Source of the DNA: a bacterium
GTDB lineage: Bacteria > B130-G9
Reading direction: 5' to 3'
NCBI GenBank assembly: GCA_035527515.1
Contig: DATLAJ010000111.1
Span: forward strand, 1 to 40,800
Length of the DNA: 40,800 bases
A program made the position numbers and the translations under genes. The notes beneath the pieces were generated by a model. It searched no databases. It worked only from the letters and a program-made list of their open reading frames with translations, and was not told the DNA's origin. Positions 37,814 to 40,800 of the stretch are shown here, piece by piece (position 1 is the stretch's first letter; each line of letters opens with the position of its first letter).

Positions 37814-38040
37814 ATGAATAAGGCGTTGATGTGGGCGATTGTTATGGAGCTGGTGACTACCACCGAGGGGCGGACAGAATCCGTCTGAAGGCCGACCGCA
37901 TGTATAAGGCGGAAGTCAACAAGGCAAACGGGGCAGAGACAAGATGTAAGAATAAATGCAGCGAAACATTCGGTGGGGGGGGGAGTGGCGGGACCGAGAT
38001 GTCTGTGACTTTTGATGCGCAGAATATCCCGGCTCCCTAG
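37814..38040 (+). pseudogene. small ORF, probably frameshifted; possible Rhs tip remnant
   Basis: An ATG at 37814 with AAAGGAAAGAAA upstream reads MNKALMWAIVME and stops after 24 codons. An overlapping frame (open 37831-38040) continues with a hydrophilic sequence (YHRGADRIRLKADRMYKAEV, ETRCKNKCSETF) and a glycine-rich stretch over a run of nine G (37976-37984), ending FDAQNIPAP. The best reading is one gene with a frameshift between the two frames, but either could be meaningless. It lies 22 bp before a membrane-protein ORF, an arrangement like a displaced Rhs toxin tip and its immunity gene (inference, weak). Confidence 0.3.
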
Positions 38041-38062
38041 TTAACTCGAGGATCCTATTGAA

Positions 38063-38428
38063 ATGGAAACGCAGATGACAGAAGTTTGGTGGCGCCCGTA
38101 CGCTGGCATTTTCGCGTTTGGGATGTGGTTTGGCTTCATGTACTTGCTCAAGCGGCGCATGAACCTGCAGTCAAGAGGCCAGAGAAGATGGTATACAGTG
38201 TTGTGTTCGATCTCGTTGCTGTTCATTGTGCTCCTCTTGGGAACGAGGTGGCCCAGCGGTGTAAGTCCCTTTGAGTCCGCGTTCTGGATGGAGGTCCAAC
38301 TTCCTTTCAAGTCTTGGGTCGAGAACTGGCAAGGTGTGCTGAAAACTGTCTTGAAAGGTTGCGTATTCGGATTGTTTGTCTTGTTGCTGAATAGAATCGC
38401 ACATCGGAAATGTGAGAAGCTGCGATAA
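38063..38428 (+). CDS. small integral membrane protein, possible immunity protein of the Rhs locus
   Basis: This 121-residue protein has three hydrophobic segments: YAGIFAFGMWFGFMYLL, TVLCSISLLFIVLLLG and GCVFGLFVLLLNRIA. Loops are basic. ATG 38063 has GAGGA about 11 nt upstream, a loose spacing; a second ATG at 38075 is possible. It sits inside the Rhs remnant region, directly after a degraded small ORF and just before an Rhs core fragment. In Rhs loci, small membrane proteins in such positions are often immunity proteins, but no family was recognised here. Confidence 0.55.
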   Translation: METQMTEVWWRPYAGIFAFGMWFGFMYLLKRRMNLQSRGQRRWYTVLCSISLLFIVLLLGTRWPSGVSPFESAFWMEVQLPFKSWVENWQGVLKTVLKGCVFGLFVLLLNRIAHRKCEKLR

Positions 38429-38449
38429 AAGTTGCGCTTGGCGAGCGCG

Positions 38450-38528
38450 CGTGTCAGCCGAGCTCGCCTCAACTCCCGGCCAAAGCGCAGCCTCGGCGCA
38501 GGTTACGGGAGCGGAGGCTCTCCGCCAA
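38450..38528. repeat. copy of the palindromic repeat family next to the Rhs fragment
   Basis: It carries CCGAGCTCGCCTCA (compare CCGAGCTCCCCTCA at 40257-40270) and ends with GGGAGCGGAGGCTCTCCGCC, identical to 40282-40301. The middle is longer than in the other copies. Confidence 0.6.
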
Positions 38529-38746
38529 TGACCTACGGTCCAGACGGCAAACGACTCAGCTTGACAGACTCGTCCGGCACGCGCAAGTTCTTCTACGATA
38601 GAAACGACGTCATTCAGGAGTATAACTCGGACTGGTCAACGGTGAATAAAGAATACACGCACGGGCCGTGGGTGGATGAGCCGCTGTCGATGACTGTGCG
38701 AGGCAGCTCGACTGGCGTATCGAGGACAGCGAGCGACACCTACTAC

Positions 38747-38772
38747 CTGATGAAGGACCGGCTCGGCTCCAT
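38747..38772. repeat. 26-bp direct repeat, left copy (Rhs DRLGS motif)
   Basis: It matches 40053-40078 with one mismatch and encodes LMKDRLGSI in the Rhs frame. The two copies bound a 1280-bp segment carrying the TPR-like gene. Confidence 0.85.
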
Positions 38773-38883
38773 CTAGTAAAGGCCGTGCAGATAACATGTT
38801 TGCTATGTTCCGGAAAGTTCGGTAGATTAAATATGTTCGTGAGATTGGGCTGAAGCTAGAAAGAAGGAGAGGATGATGCTGAA

Positions 38884-40056
38884 ATGGTTATGAGGCAGTC
38901 TGTTTTGGGGTTGCTCGTTGTGAGTTGCCTGGTTGTGGTGGTTTTGTCAGGGGTGGCACCTTGCGCGTTAGCAGCTGCGGAGGAGTCGCCTGTTGACACG
39001 AGCCACTTAAGGGCGCTAGGTCACGCCAGTGAGTTCTACTTCGACCGAACGATGTTGGATACAGGAGAGACAGCCCTGTTTCCGGAGGCGGACGTGGTGG
39101 CCTATGTCGGTGAGCGGTATGCAGATGGCAAGGTATTGTCAACATCCTGGCTCGACAGCTACAACCTGTTTCGTGCTTGCTGCCATTTGGCGAATCGCTA
39201 TCCTGCGGAGAGCGACCAGCGCAGGCACTGGCTTACTGTTGCCGTGCAGGCTGCGAGCAAATGTTTTGAGCTGGACCCACAGGACGCTGAAGTGTGTTTT
39301 ACTATCTCTTTGTATGTCATTAGAGATGTCTGGTTTTGCGATGAGCTGATACGGTTGGTCTTGGCAATGCCGAGCCAAAGCAATGCGGCAAAAGCGCTAA
39401 AGTACTACAACGTAGCGAACGTGCTCCGTCCGAAGGGTGAGTTTTCTCAGGGACTTCGACTATCGAGAGCAGCGGCCCAGCTATATCCTAAGGACTCAAG
39501 TATCCTGCATCAGCTCCGTTGGTTCCAGAAGGCGCAGAATAGGACTGATCAGGCAATTGAGACGACCAAATCGCTGTGCGACGTCGAGGATGCTGAGGGG
39601 TCTGAGTGCACTGAGCTCTATCTATCCGTGAAGTGCGACGTGGAGTTGGGAGACCTGCGCTTGGCAAGAGGGGACAGGCGAGAGGCATACCAGTATTACT
39701 CAGATGCCTGGCCGAAAATCGAGCGAATGTATTCTGTGTGCGAGGGCTATGCCTGGTTGAAGGTTAGACGGAACGAGTGTGCGACTGGGCTTGGCGTGAT
39801 TGCTCTCGCAGAAGGAGACGTCGACTCTGCGCTGCTGTGGCTTAAGCGTTCTTATGACGCAGATGCGCCGAAGGGCTTCCTGAAATACGGCGGGTATGAT
39901 CTGCGGCTTGTGAAGGAGCTAATCAGCAAGGGCCTTGCCCAAGACGAGTGTAAGCGATACTTGGAGGCCGGCTCATCAGTAGGCCAGGAATATCAACGTG
40001 CTGCTGCGAAGCGTTTGCTGGAATCTTTGACAACGAGGGACGACACGCCCAACTGA
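38884..40056 (+). CDS. exported TPR-like protein inserted in the Rhs locus
   Basis: This 390-residue protein has a clear signal peptide (VLGLLVVSCLVVVVLSGVAPCALA, cleavage near ALA-AAEE). The rest is mostly helical and contains TPR-like pairs: VAVQAASKCFELDPQDAEVC, GLRLSRAAAQLYPKDSSILHQL, GLGVIALAEGDVDSALLWLK. There are about eleven cysteines in the mature part, unusual for a TPR protein and suggesting an extracytoplasmic, disulfide-bonded form. AAGGAG lies 14 nt before ATG 38884, and a six-codon ORF (ATG 38873) sits at the ideal distance, so the true start may be coupled. The stop overlaps the ATG of the Rhs tip ORF (TGATG). The gene is enclosed by the 26-bp repeats and splits the Rhs core. 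Confidence 0.8.
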   Translation: MVMRQSVLGLLVVSCLVVVVLSGVAPCALAAAEESPVDTSHLRALGHASEFYFDRTMLDTGETALFPEADVVAYVGERYADGKVLSTSWLDSYNLFRACCHLANRYPAESDQRRHWLTVAVQAASKCFELDPQDAEVCFTISLYVIRDVWFCDELIRLVLAMPSQSNAAKALKYYNVANVLRPKGEFSQGLRLSRAAAQLYPKDSSILHQLRWFQKAQNRTDQAIETTKSLCDVEDAEGSECTELYLSVKCDVELGDLRLARGDRREAYQYYSDAWPKIERMYSVCEGYAWLKVRRNECATGLGVIALAEGDVDSALLWLKRSYDADAPKGFLKYGGYDLRLVKELISKGLAQDECKRYLEAGSSVGQEYQRAAAKRLLESLTTRDDTPN

Positions 40057-40078
40057 TGAAGGACCGCCTCGGCTCCAT
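40053..40078. repeat. 26-bp direct repeat, right copy (Rhs DRLGS motif)
   Basis: It matches 38747-38772 with one mismatch (C40067 versus G38761). It overlaps the stop of the TPR-like gene and the ATG of the Rhs tip ORF. Confidence 0.85.
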
Positions 40079-40800
40079 AATCAACATCATGGACGCTAGC
40101 GAGAACCTCAAAACCACGTATAGCTACGACGCCTTTGGCCAACCGACCGGGACGTATCACTCTGGCCAGGTGGATTGCATGTATCGCTTCACCGGGTGCC
40201 AACGGCACTCGGATAGCTGCTTTCAGCGGCGAACAAACTGGGTCGGCTCGCACGTTCCGAGCTCCCCTCAGCCCAGGGTAAGGGAGCGGAGGCTCTCCGC
40301 CTTCTATCGTGCCCGCTACTACAACCAGTCCCTCGGGCGCTTCTTCTCCCGCGACCCCATCTTCTCCCTTTCCTCCCTCTACGCCTACTGCCACAACTCC
40401 CCCGCCAACTTCACCGACCCGTTCGGCCTGCTCGCCGACTCAATTGGTGGCGATGTCGCTGGTACCCCGATGGGAATGTATCATCCTTTGTACCGAGGGC
40501 CCCGAAACCTTCCTTGTGCTGCAAAGGGCAATAAGGTCAAGGTGGCCGGCAAGACTTACACAAGCACGGGCGAGAAAAGTGTCGACGGTGGAGAAATATA
40601 TGAGGCCGAGGATGGGTCAAGCATAACTGTATATGAATATGAAGACGGCACATATACATATGTTTGGAATTTTAGCACTGAGGTTACAGGTAGTGGATCA
40701 CGCGGCTCCGGGGACGACTTCACGGGCGAAGACTGGGCGGACTTTGAGAACCATGGATATAGTTATGGCTACCGAAAGGAAATAGCCGATAACTACAATC
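40056..40800 (+). CDS. Rhs core end plus variable C-terminal tip, partial (runs off right edge)
   Basis: The frame is open from ATG 40056 to the right edge (248 codons). It starts at MKDRLGSIINIMDASENL, then YSYDAFGQPTGTY, YRFTG, YRARYYNQSLGRFFSRDP and LYAYCHNSPANFTDPFGL, the Rhs repeat-associated core that ends before the toxin. Between RFTG and YRARYY there are 36 residues instead of the usual ~11; they are encoded by a copy of the palindromic repeat, without breaking the frame. After DPFGL the tip (LADSIGGDVAGTPMGMYHPL ..., then acidic and tyrosine-rich) matches no toxin family I recognise. The ATG overlaps the stop of the TPR-like gene. It may be an orphan tip or part of a rearranged Rhs gene. 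Confidence 0.8.
   Translation, partial: MKDRLGSIINIMDASENLKTTYSYDAFGQPTGTYHSGQVDCMYRFTGCQRHSDSCFQRRTNWVGSHVPSSPQPRVRERRLSAFYRARYYNQSLGRFFSRDPIFSLSSLYAYCHNSPANFTDPFGLLADSIGGDVAGTPMGMYHPLYRGPRNLPCAAKGNKVKVAGKTYTSTGEKSVDGGEIYEAEDGSSITVYEYEDGTYTYVWNFSTEVTGSGSRGSGDDFTGEDWADFENHGYSYGYRKEIADNYN
40194..40301. repeat. palindromic repeat copy inside the Rhs core reading frame
   Basis: It contains the hairpin GTGCCAACGGCAC (40196-40208; compare GTGCCCACGGCAC at 37414-37426). The central part, 40227-40275, is similar to the reverse complement of 37505-37560, and the end GGGAGCGGAGGCTCTCCGCC (40282-40301) is shared with 38509-38528. Its length keeps the Rhs frame open. Confidence 0.75.

Larger units (their letters stand above)
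38432..38776 (+). pseudogene. Rhs core fragment, broken at the DRLGS motif
   Basis: From about 38528 the frame reads typical Rhs/YD-repeat core sequence: MTYGPDGKRLSLTDSSGTRK, FFYDRNDVIQEYN, YTHGPWVDEPLSM, TYYLMKDRLGSI. It then hits TAG TAA directly after the 26-bp repeat at 38747-38772. The missing continuation (INIMDASENLKTTYSYDAFG) is found 1.28 kb downstream at 40080, also preceded by MKDRLGSI. Upstream of 38528 the frame runs through a copy of the palindromic repeat and is not Rhs-like, so the 5' end is also damaged. It is a remnant of a large Rhs gene, most of which is absent. Confidence 0.75.

Overview
The window looks like a chromosomal segment of an uncultured, probably anaerobic bacterium. 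The base composition is moderately GC-rich, TTG and GTG starts are frequent, and genes sit in short clusters on both strands. No rRNA, tRNA, CRISPR array, integrase or transposase was recognised. I cannot assign a phylum from sequence alone. The heterodisulfide-reductase-like redox genes at the left edge suggest an anaerobic lifestyle (inference).

Left part (1-8.5 kb). Two overlapping minus-strand genes encode a CCG-type iron-sulfur protein (partial) and a GltD-like oxidoreductase fused to two ferredoxin clusters and an MvhD domain. A plus-strand series follows: ftsH, folP (broken by one in-frame amber codon), cdaA for cyclic-di-AMP synthesis, and an exported HEAT-like protein.

8.5-18.5 kb. 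A secreted 810-residue right-handed beta-helix protein and a small companion lie between two 81-bp near-identical copies of the uvrA 3' end. This looks like a 3.4-kb segment inserted at, or duplicated from, the end of uvrA. uvrA itself starts 3 bp after a single-chain restriction-modification enzyme.

18.7-24.6 kb. A minus-strand envelope/glycan cluster holds an ArnT-like membrane glycosyltransferase, the truncated start of a second copy, a small zinc-finger protein, ApbE, a GT2 glycosyltransferase with an unusual C-terminal beta-sandwich, and a double GNAT protein.

24.7-33.4 kb. purB is followed by a secreted Asp-box beta-propeller protein whose C-terminal domain resembles the N-terminal domain of the beta-helix protein. 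Next come a second ArnT-like transferase, a single-pass membrane protein, an orphan sigma-54 response regulator and pyrF.

33.4-37.4 kb. A compact unit with its own promoter, a 43-codon ORF with a ribosome binding site and a strong terminator precedes a heterodimeric ABC exporter with one degenerate ATP site.

37.4-40.8 kb. This is a decayed Rhs locus. It holds an Rhs core fragment, small membrane and orphan ORFs, and an exported TPR-like gene that splits the core at a 26-bp direct repeat. The core then resumes into a new C-terminal tip running off the right edge. A palindromic repeat family is scattered here, and one copy sits in frame inside the Rhs core.
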